A DNA stretch of 64,000 nt from Hyaloperonospora brassicae (lineage: Eukaryota > Oomycota > Peronosporomycetes > Peronosporales > Peronosporaceae), in assembly GCA_947650285.1 (NCBI GenBank), contig CANTFL010001299.1, positions 186,001 through 250,000 of the forward strand, written 5' to 3'. This document shows, piece by piece, positions 11,371 to 23,040 of this stretch; position 1 is the first letter of the stretch, and the number at the start of each line of letters is the position of its first letter. The notes under the pieces were generated by a model, which was given only the letters and a program-made list of their open reading frames with translations, had not been told where the DNA came from and did not search any database. The position numbers were made by a program, and so were the translations under genes.

Positions 11371-14300
11371 ATGGTGCGAAAGATCCGCTGCGTCCGCCGC
11401 CGCCTCCTCCTCTGGCGGCTGACCCTCTGACTCACTCACTGACTGTTCATGTGCTCTGTCTGTCCGTGTGCTCTGTCTGTCCGCCTGCTCTGTTCTGGTC
11501 GTTGTGCTCTGTTCTGGCTGTTGTGCTGCTGCTGCTGCCTCTCTCTGTAGCCGCTCCGTCTCGACATCAAGCGCAAGCTCTCGTCCCGGTCCGAGCGGGT
11601 CAAGAGCGTGGACCTCCACCCGACCGAGCCCTGGGTGCTCTCGGCGCTCTACTCGGGCACGCTCATGATCTGGAACTACGCGACGCAGTCCCTCGTCAAG
11701 ACGCTTGAAGTCTCGTCGCTGCCCGTGCGCAACGCCAAGTTTGTCGCCCGGAAGCAGTGGGTCGTCGCTAGTGCCGACGACATGCAAGTGCGCGTGTTCA
11801 ACTACAACACGATGGAGAAAGTCACGACGTTCGAGGCCCACAGCGACTACATTCGCCACATTGAAGTGCACCCGACGCTGTCGTGCTTTCTCACGTGTGC
11901 CGACGACATGACGATCAAGTTGTGGGACTGGGACAAGCACTTTGCCTGCACGCAGGTGTTTGAAGGCCACGGCCACTACGTCATGATGGTCAAGTTCAAC
12001 CCGAAAGACGCACACTCGTTCGCGAGCGCGTGCCTCGATCGGACCGTGCGGGTCTGGGGCTTGGGCTCGAGTCACGCACACTTTTCGCTCGATGGACACG
12101 AACGAGGCGTCAATTGCGTCGCTTACTATCCAGGTGGCGACAAGCCGTATCTGCTGTCCGGTAGCGATGACCGGACAGTGAAAGTGTGGGACTACCAGAC
12201 GAAAGCTATTGTCCACACGCTCGATGGACATGGCAACAACTTGACGTCAGTGATGTACCACCCAAGGCTGCCGCTGATCATTTCGGCTTGTGAAGACGGT
12301 GCTGTGAGGATGTGGCACTCGACGACGTACCGCGCCGAGACGACACTGAACTATGGCATGGAGCGCAGCTGGTCGCTTGCAGCGCTACCGTCGGCCAATA
12401 CGCTGGCGATCGGCTACGACGAAGGCACGATCGTGCTGAGATTAGGACACGACACGCCTGTCGTGAGCATGGACGCCGGTGGAAGTGGAAAGCTCATTTG
12501 GACGAGCAACAACGACGTCCACACTGCTAGCGTGAAGGGCGTGGTGGCTGAGATGGGTCTGCAAGACGGCGAAAAATTGCCGCTCGTGTCGAGAGACTTG
12601 GGGAGCTGCGAAGTATACCCGCAAAAGGTACAGCACAACAGCAATGGCCGCTACGTGGTTGTCTGCGGCGACGGCGAGTACATTATCTACACGGCTCAGC
12701 AGTTGCGTAACAAGGCTTTCGGTGCTGCGCTGGACTTTAGCTGGTCGCCTACTGGCACAGGTGATTACGTGATACGTGAGAGCGTATCGAAGCTCACGCT
12801 GTTTCGCAATTTCAAGGAAGTGAAGAGTGAGAAGCCTCGCGTGCTGTCTGCGGAAGGCCTGTTCGGGGGCACTGGTGCCATCGGCGTCAAAGGCAATGAC
12901 GCGGTTGCTATGTTTGATTGGGAAGAGCTACGGCTGATTCGTAAGATTGACGTGGTGGTCAAAAACATGTTCTGGTCCGAAAACGGCAGTCTCGTCGTGC
13001 TTGCGTCCGAGTCGAGCTTCTTCGTGCTCCGATACAACAAGGAAGTGGTAGCACAGGCTTTTGCTGCTGGCACGAATACGCCCGAGGAAGGCGTTGACGG
13101 CGCGTTCGACCTGCTGCACGAAATCTCTGAGAAAGTGGGCACAGGCACGTGGGTCGGAGATTGCTTTTTGTACACCAACGCTGGCGGCAGACTCAATTAC
13201 TACGTTGGCGGTGAAGTCATGACGCTTGCCCACCTCGAGCAAAAGATGTACATCCTCGGGTACCTCCCGCGGGAGAACTTGGTGTTTCTCATGGACAAAA
13301 TGAAGAATGTGGTGAGCTACACCGTTTCGCTGGTCATGCTGGAGTATCAGACTGCTGTGGTGCGTCGTGACTTTGAGAGTGCAAATGCCATTTTGCCAAA
13401 GATTCCGGCCGATCAGATGGACTATGTGGCTCGATTCTTGGAGTCACAGGGCTTCAAAGAGGAGGCTTTGGCGCTAAGTACTGATCCTGACCAGAAGTTT
13501 GACCTCGCCGTACAACTTGCAAAGCTCGACGTGGCCCGTGACATCATGCTGCAGGAGATTGACAAGGTGAACGACGGCAAGGACGTGGATATCGAGACTC
13601 AGCACAAGTGGAAACAGCTGGGTGATCTCGCTCTCAACGATTGCCAACTGGCGCTTGCTGAGGATTGTGCGCTTCGCGCCGACGACTTTAGCTTACTGCT
13701 GATTTTGTACACAAGCCGCGGAGACAAGGACGGTCTCGTTCGTCTTGCTGGACTTGCTCGCGAGAAGCGCCGCTATAACATCGCGTTCATTTGCTGGTTG
13801 TTGCTGGGTAAAACTACCGATTGTGTTGAGGTGTTGAAGGAGACGAAGCGTTTCCCGGAAGCCGCCTTCTTTGCTCGCAGCTATTGCCCATCTAAGATGC
13901 AGCTGGTAATGGACAAGTGGCGTGAAGACCTAGCTGCAGTCAGCTCTCGTGCTGCCAAGGCACTGGCCGATCCCACACGTAATGCTGCTTTGTTTGAGAA
14001 CTTGGAGCTTTCCATGCAGGCTGAGGAGATGCTTCTCGCTCAGAGCGGTGGCGAGGAGACTACGACTCCTGCATCATCATACGCTGCAAAAAAGGAATTG
14101 CTGGAGAGCGAGAACATTCTTGAGTTGATCTTGAGTGGCGGCGCTGCGGCGGCTTTTGCTGTACGTGCTAGCGAGACGTATATCGACAGTGGCACGTTTG
14201 GTGCAGAAGCAGAAGCTCTCGCACAAGCTGAAGCTACAGCGCGAGCTCAGGCTCAATCTCTCGCAGAAGCAGAGGCAGCGGCGGCAGCTGACGTTGACGC

Positions 14301-14925
14301 GCAGGCATATGCGGCAGCACAAGCAGCCGCGGCTGCTGAACTAGCTCAGGCGCAAGCTGAGGCTCAAGCGTTGATGGAAGCCGAGGCTCGAGCTCGCGCA
14401 GAGGAAGAGCGGCAGCTTTTCGAGGCTCAAGCCCGTGCTCAAGCTCGCGCAGAGGAAGAGCGGCAGCTTTTTGAGGCTCAAGCTCGTGCGGAGGAAGAAG
14501 AACGGCAGCGTGTCGAGGAGAGAGCCCGGGCAGAGGAAGAGTGGCGGCGTGCTGAGGCCGCAAAACGTGCTCAAGCCATGCAGGAGGAAGCAGCTGCCGC
14601 CGCTGAAGAGCGAGCTAAAGCAGAGGCTGACCTACAATGGCAACAGCAACAGTATGGTGGCATGATGACGAGTAGCCTTGGCAGTGCCGATGGAGGGTTG
14701 GATCTTGCCCCGGGCTCCCATGGGTCGGCGTATAGCAGTCAGCATACGTTACCATCCTCCCAGCATCTCGGCCAAGGTGCGACTACTACGTCAACGACAA
14801 CAACAACAACGACGACGACGATGACAGCTGGCACCACTGGCGAGCTGTTGGATTTTGAGCTGGACAACGCCGACATCCAGTTTGAGGACGACGACGACGA
14901 CGACGCTGACTGGGGCGAAATGTAG
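11371..14925 (+). CDS. COPB2: coatomer subunit beta' (beta'-COP)
   Basis: Exon 1 contributes only the ATG (11371-11373). The intron is 11374-11550 (177 bp, GTGCGA to CTGTAG with a long pyrimidine tract). Exon 2 is 11551-14925, giving 1125 aa. The spliced start reads M-PLRLDIKRKL, matching the known N-terminus of beta'-COP. Residues about 10-300 are the first WD40 propeller (HPTEPWVL, FVARKQWVV, SDYIRHIEVHPT, GMERSWSL landmarks). Residues 300-610 form the second propeller, and about 610-870 the alpha-solenoid (VLEYQTAVVRRDF, STDPDQKFDLAVQL). The protein is a COPI vesicle coat subunit that recognises dilysine retrieval signals and forms the outer coat with alpha- and epsilon-COP. Oddity: homologues end near 900 aa, whereas here residues about 890-1035 are an Ala/Glu/Arg/Gln-rich helical or coiled-coil insert. 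This is followed by a Thr run and an acidic tail ending in DADWGEM. Confidence 0.96.
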
Positions 14926-15205
14926 CTCGGTCAGCCGCCAGTCAGCAGTTGGTGCAGCCTCGTAACGTGACTTAATATCACACTTGAAACCAGCGCCTGT
15001 CGCCGTCTCCTCCATCACTTGGAACGTGTGTATGTCAGCGTCTACTGAAATGACTCGACGCAGGTGTTGCCGCCACTTTCAGCTTTTAGTTCTTGAGTAT
15101 TTTTCCATCGCGCCGCAGTAACGAAGCGGTAGTAATGGCCGATCGAAGCTGGAACTGACAACAGGTGGAACCGTCAACATGACGTGCAAAGGTCGCTCTA
15201 CGCAG

Positions 15206-16576
15206 TCACGACAGAAGAGAATAACACCAAAGCAAATACGCTGCACGTGGATGTTGTGGTCCCATGATCAAGTCTATTTGTCGCAATGGTTTTGTGCTAT
15301 TGTCGTCCAGAGCTGTCGAAACCACTGCACTCACAACACGTTGCAATCGTTCCAGTCGAGAAACAAACGCCGACTGACCTGCCCTCTCGTCTACATGCGA
15401 CGCCTGCTTCAGCAAGAACTGCACTGTTTGTTCGCCAGTCAACACTTCGATAGGGCAGTGCCATCACACATGTATGTACCTGTCCGACTGCAGCCACAAC
15501 GACTCGCAAACCGCACAGAGCTTCACTTCCGTCTTCGTCTTGTCAAACAGGCGTCACAACAAAGCAGCAGCCTCCTATCGTCTGCCCCACACTTGACACC
15601 GACATCCGTCGGCTCTGCTTCAGCCTAGCCGCACCACTACAATCAGAACCAACAGACCCCAAGTGAGTTCCCAGCATCACATCTTCACCCCATCATCATC
15701 AACGCAGCAGCAGCACAACAGCAGCAGACAAACAGCAAACAAAGCAGCAGCAGCAGTAGAATGAGCAGCTCACATTGCGTCTCGCAGAACTCCTTCAGTT
15801 GGGGAACGGCACGAGCCGATAACGTCGGGTAGACGTACGTGATGAGGCAAAACAGCGTCCGACCTCCTTGCACCACTTTGCACACGGCAATCCCTTCCCC
15901 TTCCTCGACCGACGGGTCTCCCCGACGCCCGTACACAAGTGGCGGGTGGAAACTGCAGCGTGCAGCACAAGTGCCCCACAGCACAATTAGTCGTTTGTGA
16001 CCAACGTCAGTTTCCACTCTGCTCGACACGGTGTCAACATGTGAAAAACAAACAGCTGCGACGTCGTACCGGTGCACGTCGTACTGCTCGTTCAGCAGCA
16101 CAGTGCCAGACGCCATTGTGTCTTCCCGCTTGTGGTACAGTTTGACCAGACCGCTGTCGACAAAACGTGCGCATACAGAGAGAGAGAGAGCCATTTGACC
16201 ACAAATAAAAAACATGCCACAAATACGTCAGCAGTCAGCCAAGCGGTAGGCTAAAAATAGACTTTCATACAAAACACAAGAGGCCCATTTGACCACGAGC
16301 AACATACGCGACCTCGCCGTCCAGCGGCTTTATGTTGCTCAACAGAACGTTCGCGTCCCCGTCAAAGATGATATGCTTCACCCACTCCTTGTGCGACTTG
16401 ACCAGCTCGTGCAGGCGCGCCAGGGACACTGACGGCTCACCTGCGGTCAGGGCATGCGCTGTCTCGTCTGCAGACGAGCTGTCGTTGCTCGTCGATGCGT
16501 TCTGAGGCGACTGCGAGCCGGTAGAAGCGCCGGCGCCTCTCGATGTGCTGCTGCTGCCTATTGGTGCGACGTCCAT
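15206..16576 (-). CDS. profilin-like/roadblock-like fold protein, three exons (hypothetical)
   Basis: Exon 1 is 16576-16308 from ATG 16576. Intron 1 is 16307-16154 (GTATGT to GACAG, phase 2). Exon 2 is 16153-15774. Intron 2 starts at 15773 with a perfect GTGAGC donor and holds a (GCA)n tract. Exon 3 most likely starts near 15448 (acceptor ATCGAAG, phase 1) and ends at the stop at 15206; this last acceptor is weak. The N-terminal 60 residues are Ser/Thr-rich and disordered. From residue about 65 the order WVKHIIFDGDANVLLSN, SGTVLLNEQYDV, KRLIVLWG, GIAVCKVVQ, LITYVYPT, VPQLKEFCE resembles the alternating strands and final helix of profilin- or longin/roadblock-type small domains. No specific family is recognised, so function is not assigned. 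It is convergent with beta'-COP, about 280 bp apart. Confidence 0.6.
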
Positions 16577-17283
16577 AGCAGGCGAGTCGTCGGATAAACT
16601 GAGCTCTTGGGAATTATCGGATTTTCAGGCGGTTGCCGGTTGAGAGTCAGACGTTGTCGTCACGACGACGGAGGTCTCCGCCTGACACTAAAAAGGTCCT
16701 GTTTTGTCTCCAGGAGACAAATTGGAAGTTTTCATTTGTTTGGACAAGTAAGACAGACGCGAGGGGTACTTTTACAGGAGGGGGTACACTTGGTAGCATT
16801 TGGACACCATTCACACCGGTAGCCGCAACACACTCACCATCGATTGGCTGATATAGCTCTGAGCAAGCACATGGCAACACTCCCGACTGACTCTTTTTAC
16901 CGCGTTTTCCAATACCCCTTACTAACTGTCTATCACCCGATCCACTAACGCATTCCGCCCCGTTTTAAAACCTCATCATCGGCTCACCACATACTGTTAG
17001 ATATACCTTTTGCAACTACACTTTCGTTCGCGGACACCGACGAGTCTCATGCTTGGGCGCAGACCGCCGGGTGTTGACACCAAATGGCACTTCGTCAAGA
17101 CGCTGCAGAGCAAATACGAATTGCTGTTCAAATAGGCTGAACATTTTATACAGAGATTGATTGGAGTGCATTGTGCTCGCGGCACATGCACCATTTCCCT
17201 TTCTCTATTCTATGTGCATCAGTGAAGAAGAGGGCAGAAAACAACACTGAAGGAATATTTTGGCGGCTCAAAAAAAACCACGC
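16577..17283. other. intergenic, no gene supported
   Basis: A short + frame at 16633-16851 carries CLQETNWKFSF and FTGGGTL. This faintly recalls LINE endonuclease sequence but is too short to call. Nothing else is seen. Confidence 0.4.
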
Positions 17284-17470
17284 GCGCGGGCGGGCAGGGG
17301 GGGTCGGGGAGGGAAGGGAGGGAAGGGAGATAAAGAGAGGGGGGGGGGAAGAAAGAGGGGGGGGGGGGGGTTCCCCCCCCCTTTTCCCCCCCCCCCCCTT
17401 GGGGGAAGAAATGTTTTTTTTTGGTCCCCCCTAAAAAAAAAAAAAGAAAGGGGGTGGGTGGGGTGAGGTT
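17284..17470. repeat. abnormal homopolymer tract (G, C, T and A runs)
   Basis: About 190 bases consist almost entirely of runs: G runs up to 14 followed directly by C runs of 10 and 12, then nine T, then 13 A, then GGGGGTGGG. No other place in the window looks like this. The G-run/C-run adjacency could fold as a hairpin. An assembly or gap-filling artefact is at least as likely as real sequence. Confidence 0.7.
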
Positions 17471-20400
17471 GTTGAAAACACTATTGCGCAAAGAGCACCC
17501 ACAAGCGCCGATACGTGGGTGGCTCCAGCCAAGACACGAATCGGCGAACATGCATGTCATGGCACCGAATCAGTGTCGATTCTTTTGAGTGCCAGTGTTC
17601 GTAACACGTACTGCGTTTTCCAAGTTTTGTAGCTCTTTGCACCTCTTTTGCCTCCTTCGCATCTGCTCTGGATATCAACAAGAGCAGCTGCGCTCTATGT
17701 ACGATGTGGTTTATAATGTGTTGTGCTTAGAAGTGTGCAGTGCATCAAGTGCTCATGTTGACAATTTGTCTCGATATGGGTGCGAGGCTACCAGTACGAA
17801 AGGCGCGAGGGTACCGGCACAAAGAGTGGATGGAGAGGCAGAGCGGGTGTGCAGATATCCATCAACACACGTGTATGCTATTGCACGGCAGTTTCTTTGC
17901 TCGACGGCCCACGAAGTAGCTCGTTTTCACTGGCGGCATTCCAATCTGTTACATTTAATTCATTACAGGCCGAAGAGAGAATCTGATGGCGAGTGTGCAA
18001 GATGTAAATGCCGCGCTATTCGGCAAACACTTTTTATGCATCTGAGTGTCGGAATGTCAGTAAGTCACGCACATGCACGCACGTGATTGCCTCAAACGAT
18101 CGCGTGCGAACAGCGCAAGTGAGCAACAGTGCTCGACACTGGGGGAAGCGAAGGTCTCGCATCCACGACATCACAACATCCGCAACAAGCAGTAGCAGTA
18201 GGACTGAACTATGTGTATAGGCTCGAAACTGAGTAGTAGGACTGGTAGCTTTTATCCTTTGTCGGACACCATTCCCCTATCCCGCTATACCGGCAGTCCG
18301 ACGGATGTGTCGGTGCTGGGGTTTTCTGTCTTATTGCGTATGCACCAGAGTTCGGCAAAGTGCCAGGGGGGAAGCGATGCCATTTGGACAGGCGCCGTGC
18401 ACAGAGCTCTTGCGTCTAACTCACCTTTTCTTCTCGTATGACCTCTACAGTTGATCATTGGAAAGGTGCAGTCTCAGACGAGTTGGTTTTGGCTGACTGG
18501 AAGTGTCTGCACCTTCGCATTTTTCGTCTTTCCTTCCCTGTCATATTGCAGATCGATGAGCTCGACGCGTGGCGGTGGTAGGATCTCAGTGGCGATCTTG
18601 CCGATCTATGGACACCAGTATGCGTGTGTTGTGTTCAACGAGCATTGATGCATGACTCAAGACACGAACAATACGCGTATTCCAAGTCAGCGCTCTTCGA
18701 GAACCTGAAATCAACGACTAACATGCAACAACCTGGCACCGGTGCGGCAGTACGACATGCATATCTCTATCAATATCCGTACTTTTTGCACAACAACAAG
18801 CAAGAAGTTTATTGTCACGCTGTTGGTCGCGACCAACAGCAGACAAAGCTCGCAACCTTTTTCCTCCTCATCGATCAAGTCCGTGTCTTCGATCGCAGGT
18901 TTGCTGTTGCTTGTGAACAGACGACCATAGCCGTCATCTTCTTTGGCTTTTGCTCTTCTCTTCGACACATTATCAACACCAACGAGCTGCCTCACCACAC
19001 ACGACAACTACAGGAACTCAGTGGTCATTACATCTCACAACGCACAATCCGTCTTTCCGTCGATAGCCCATACTTCCGAAATGGGTACGTGATCAGTCAA
19101 ACTTAAGTCCGCGCTCTGTAATGGATCACTTACATCAAAGGACGAGCTACATGGATTGGTCCTCTACCTTACCTTGGCCGAAGTACTATCGGCGGTCGGC
19201 TCTGGCTCTGAGCATCTGGATACGGAATGTAGACTTCATCCATATTTTGTCGCACTGTAGTGACTTTTCGCGAAAGCGACAATCACAAGCTCGCGTCACG
19301 GGCGACGAATAGCTGAACGGGCATATGCTGATCCCACGCTCGTGCACCCGATCCTGTTTGTAGAAGCTCGTCCGCTACTAAGCGGTGAAGCGACGGGTGT
19401 AACGAAGTACCTGCGCTTCTGCTGCAAACAGCATCACCTGATCTACACTTATACCAGCGTCGACCGTGTAATTCGAAAACGCATGTGCACGGCAACGTGC
19501 AGAGGAGGCGCCGTCGACTGTAACAGATAGCTCCTTCCATCGAAAAAAGAGCTGTATCAGCTGTATCGATGTACAGTTGAGTCGCACTACCCTTCTTTCT
19601 GAGACCTTTCGTTGCGAGATTAAACAGCAAGCATGTATGTGACCTTCTTGCTGACCCTCACTGCACGCGTGTAGCGATGAATCATGGTTTGCTGACTGAT
19701 AGCAAGGCCAACACCGGGAGGTGGGATGGGCAGTGTGCTGCTACTGATTCATACCTGCAAAGCTCATACTTCTCCATCTTACGCGCTTCGAGTAATGTTG
19801 CTGAGATCTGTCTGCTACAACGCTTTCACATTGACTTCACAACTCACGTCACGGTCATGTATGGGGATGATCCCCCGTTACATACACGCGACTCGCAACA
19901 GAACCTTGAACTCCGATTCCGGCTCAAAAGCGTTAAACACAGAGCACATATTCTCAACGACATGACGGTGCCGGCAGCGTTATGTCCAGCGGTGGAATTG
20001 AGCTCTTGCTATGGGCGAAACAAAAGGTCGTGACCGTCATGAATAACCATGTGGCGCCACTCCAGCAGTACAGAGTCTCATCGCCATGAGATGGATCGAG
20101 AACGCTATTGCATGCGCCTTGACAGCATATGATGTCGGGATGGCTCCGCTACGATTGTCTGCACGCCACAGAGAGCGACACATGCCATAATATGGCTCAC
20201 TCGAAGCAAAGATATGCACACATGTACAAATGCTTTGTTTGCATGCGTATGTAGTCCGGGGAGCAACACAAAGCTGGACAGGACGAGCGTTTCTATCCGT
20301 AGGGACGGAAGTAGCGGCTTTCGAAAGCGCGTATCACCCAAAGGAGGAGTACTCTGAGACGGAAGCAGCAGTACACTGCAAAGTTCGTGAGCTCGCCTCC

Positions 20401-20708
20401 GACGGCGATGAGCTGGTCAAGTAGAGGCAGTAGTGTTGAAACAACTCCCAGAGACTGGTCCGACGCGCCTCCTGGGCGATGTAGAACTACGGCTGCATCG
20501 AACTTGATTCAACTGTGCCCTTCCAACGGCATGGCACGGACAACTGCGCGCCAGCCATCCAAGCGACGTCGTTCCGGACCAGCCTGAGTCATAAGCCTAC
20601 TGGGCATCAGCTCCAGCTGCAACCGAGTCTGCTTCAGTGCCACGCAAGGCGCCGGGAAGGGACAGCAACGCTGACAGATTCGGGTTGCGATTTGCTCGGC
20701 GTAATCAT

Positions 20709-20770
20709 TTCCACAAAAGAGATTAATCAAAGGGCTTTGATTAATCTCATGTTGCCGCCGACTTGTGGAA
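20709..20770. repeat. nested inverted repeat (hairpin)
   Basis: The inner arms GAGATTAATCAAAG (20719-20732) and CTTTGATTAATCTC (20735-20748) are perfect 14-bp inverted copies separated by two G. The outer arms TTCCACAA (20709-20716) and TTGTGGAA (20763-20770) are also perfectly inverted. It could be a foldback element core, a terminator-like RNA hairpin or a protein-binding palindrome. Confidence 0.85.
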
Positions 20771-20980
20771 GGGATCAGTAGACGCCGGCCGAACGTCAGA
20801 CGCTGTGGTAGAGCCACGACACACGCGGTGTAAACTATTCTATGCGCGTCCGCCTGTCCACGGATCATCCGGACAGTGGCCGACTCGATGGCTATGTCCA
20901 CGCGTCCGTCTGACTCTGACGAAACAACCCATGTCATTGACACAAAAGGCCTCGCAAAGTGAGTTGCCAAGAGCTGTGGC

Positions 20981-21025
20981 AGCGATCTCGAAGGCAGCGA
21001 TCTCGAAGGTAGCGATCTCGAAAGT
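20981..21025. repeat. 15-bp tandem repeat, three copies
   Basis: Three near-identical copies of AGCGATCTCGAAGGC, with one change in copy two and two in copy three. Confidence 0.85.
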
Positions 21026-21599
21026 AGCACCTGACAGGCCGTAGCTCCCCCTACAAGATACTACAAGAGACGGTAGCAAACCAGGCTGGGTTCACGCCAA
21101 CGAGCGCACGCCGTGACTGCACTGGTAGGAGGGCACTTGCATCTTGAGTTTTTTAGTAAGTGGGAACGTGACGGCGGGCGGAGTGGGCCGTCGTTCAGCC
21201 GAAGAGTCAGCGAGACACTATACATCTGTACCCCTTCGACGTCCATTTTGCACGCGCAGGTCTATTCGTTCGGTAAAGCTCCTCACTCACTAGACGGGAG
21301 ACCGCCAACAGCTCGGACGTCTGCACGTCGTGCACGCAGACAGGCCTTGAGACTGGTCAGATAGGTCGGGATCATCGCCAACTGCCTGCAGGACCCATCC
21401 CGACGAAAGAAAAGGGAAAGAAAGTAGCGATACGTAGGACAGCAATTGTCGCGTCCCGTCCGCAGTGTTTGCGTCAGTAGCTCTCGCGCACCCAGCGACG
21501 CCCAGGGATAAGATCGTACATATGGCCGCGACACCATCGACCGTAGCGCCGCCACCGACGCCCGCAAACAACAGACAAATGGGCACGCGGGAACTTTGA

Positions 21600-22119
21600 G
21601 CTGTCGCAAAGCGCAAGTACCGCAGACTGGCACGAAATGACAAGGAACGTGTCGGACAAGCCCGCGCACTTATTTGCGTACAAAGCAGCCGTGTTATCTC
21701 GAACAGCGCCAGATCTACCGCCGGGCGTCCGAGAGGAGATCGGCCGCCTATTTCCGGACACGACGGAAGAGATATGCAGGGCTTGGACACGAATCTGGTG
21801 GATCGCGTGCTCGATTGGCTTCGCCACCCTGTGGGTCCAGAGAAACCGATGGGTGCACAAGCGCGAGGAAACAGCCGTCGATCAAGCCGAACCGGAACTA
21901 CGTCACACACTGCTTCGACAGCTCCAAGCTGTCGCAGTCAGGGAACACCAATTCAACCGGAACGGGGACGACTATCTCTTTTTCCGGCTAGTGACGGAAC
22001 TGTTTCGAGCTCCGGTTACTCAGCGGCCGGTTGCTCGATATGATTCGGGCAGGCAGCTCACGTCACCGGTAGAGGTGCCCGAGCGGCTAGAGACTTTCCA
22101 GCTATCTTGCAAGCCGTAA
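21600..22119 (+). mobile_element. LINE-type retrotransposon 3' fragment
   Basis: The frame ending at 22119 (open from about 21637) contains CSIGFATLWVQRNRWVHKREE. This matches the 'lW..RN..vh' signature that follows the reverse transcriptase and zinc-knuckle region at the C-terminus of many non-LTR retrotransposon ORF2 proteins. No reverse transcriptase core (YADD-type motif) is visible upstream, so this is a truncated remnant. Its end lies about 420 bp upstream of the effector-like gene at 22541. Confidence 0.5.
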
Positions 22120-22540
22120 AGGCATAAAGACAGCCTGTTGCTCTCTCACAAGGAACGCGTCGGGCAGAGCACCACTGCAAAAGGCCAAACGAGACAACTG
22201 CGAGAGCCGTTGCCGAGCGTGACAGGCTCTGTGCTACTACTGCACTCGCAAGAGGAGGAACTGGCTTTCGCATCCGCTCGGACATCTCATCAGAGAGCCT
22301 GCGACAGCACTGTTGAGGTATGGGTGGACGAGCGACTGCCGCTCTCTCACGTTGCTGATTACGGACACTAGACCAAGTCTGCATAATCTTCAACGATCGA
22401 CGCCACCGGAGCTCGCGCCGCCGAACAGCCAACGACGTCCGAGGTGGGCGTCCTCCTGTCATGCCACAATCCAATTTGGTCTCTACTACCCACTCGCCAT
22501 CAACTTACTCACGTCGTCGTCGCAACAGCAACAGCAAACC

Positions 22541-23040
22541 ATGCGATCCTGCCGTGTCGTGCTACTGGCCGTCGCCGCGTTCTTCGCTTCCGCAGCGGCA
22601 GCTGACGCAGATCAGAGTTCGTCCGCCCGTCTTCGATCCGTCGCAAGTGGAGCGAGAGCTATGGATGGGGCCGCAATGGACGATGCAAGACCTCGGTTCC
22701 AGGAGGACACGCAAGTCGTGGATGGCAGCGGCGAAGAGAGAGGGGAGGGGGAGGGGGGTTGTGGGCGACGCTTGTCAGCAAGGTGCGGGGCGGCGCGAAG
22801 ATCGCGCCCCTTGTCAAAGGTTTACCCGCTAGAAAGATGAAGTCAATCTTCCCCACTTTACCCGTTGAAGAGATCGAGAGGTTGATGATGAATGAAGAAG
22901 CGCGGGAAACAGCGTTCGCGGTATGGGACCAAATGCGTATGGAAAACATCGACCATAGGTCCTTATTCATAGGATTGTCCCAGAGCACTGAGGTCGAAGC
23001 GCTGTTCAATATCTACAACCGCGAGAGAGGCTTGTCATGA
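22541..23040 (+). pseudogene. RXLR-type secreted effector-like gene, frameshifted
   Basis: From ATG 22541 the protein starts with a strong signal peptide (MRSCRVVLLAVAAFFASAAA, cleavage expected near residue 20-22). A short Ala/Ser/Asp-rich segment follows, with SARLRSV in place of a proper RxLR and a GSGEER motif about 45 residues further on, the order seen in RXLR effectors. The frame then goes wrong inside the G-rich run at about 22738-22758. A different frame (codons in phase with 22759) continues to 23040, with WATLVSKVRG, then AVWDQMRMENI and LFNIYNRER, the spacing of a WY-type helical fold. The break needs a net gain of one or loss of two bases, and no intron fits. It is either a pseudogene or a sequencing error in a homopolymer-like tract. 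The product would be a host-translocated virulence protein; target unknown. The gene lies in a repeat-rich, gene-poor setting typical of such genes. Confidence 0.6.

Larger units (their letters stand above)
17471..21599. other. gene-poor stretch
   Basis: Only short frames without motifs. The longest, 18624-19106 (+, 160 aa) and 20509-21030 (-, 173 aa), have no recognisable domain. The second owes its Ser-Leu-Pro repeat to the 15-bp tandem at 20981-21025. It contains the nested inverted repeat at 20709-20770. Confidence 0.55.

Noticed and set aside
16633..16851. Possible LINE endonuclease fragment
   Set aside because: Only about 70 residues with two vaguely similar motifs; not enough to call.
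20715..20760. Rho-independent-type terminator
   Set aside because: The hairpin is strong but this is eukaryotic nuclear DNA with no adjacent gene end; kept as an inverted repeat only.
22738..22850. An intron explaining the effector frame change
   Set aside because: GT/AG pairs available in the right phase would give introns of under 30 bases, or would remove conserved-looking sequence; a small indel is simpler.
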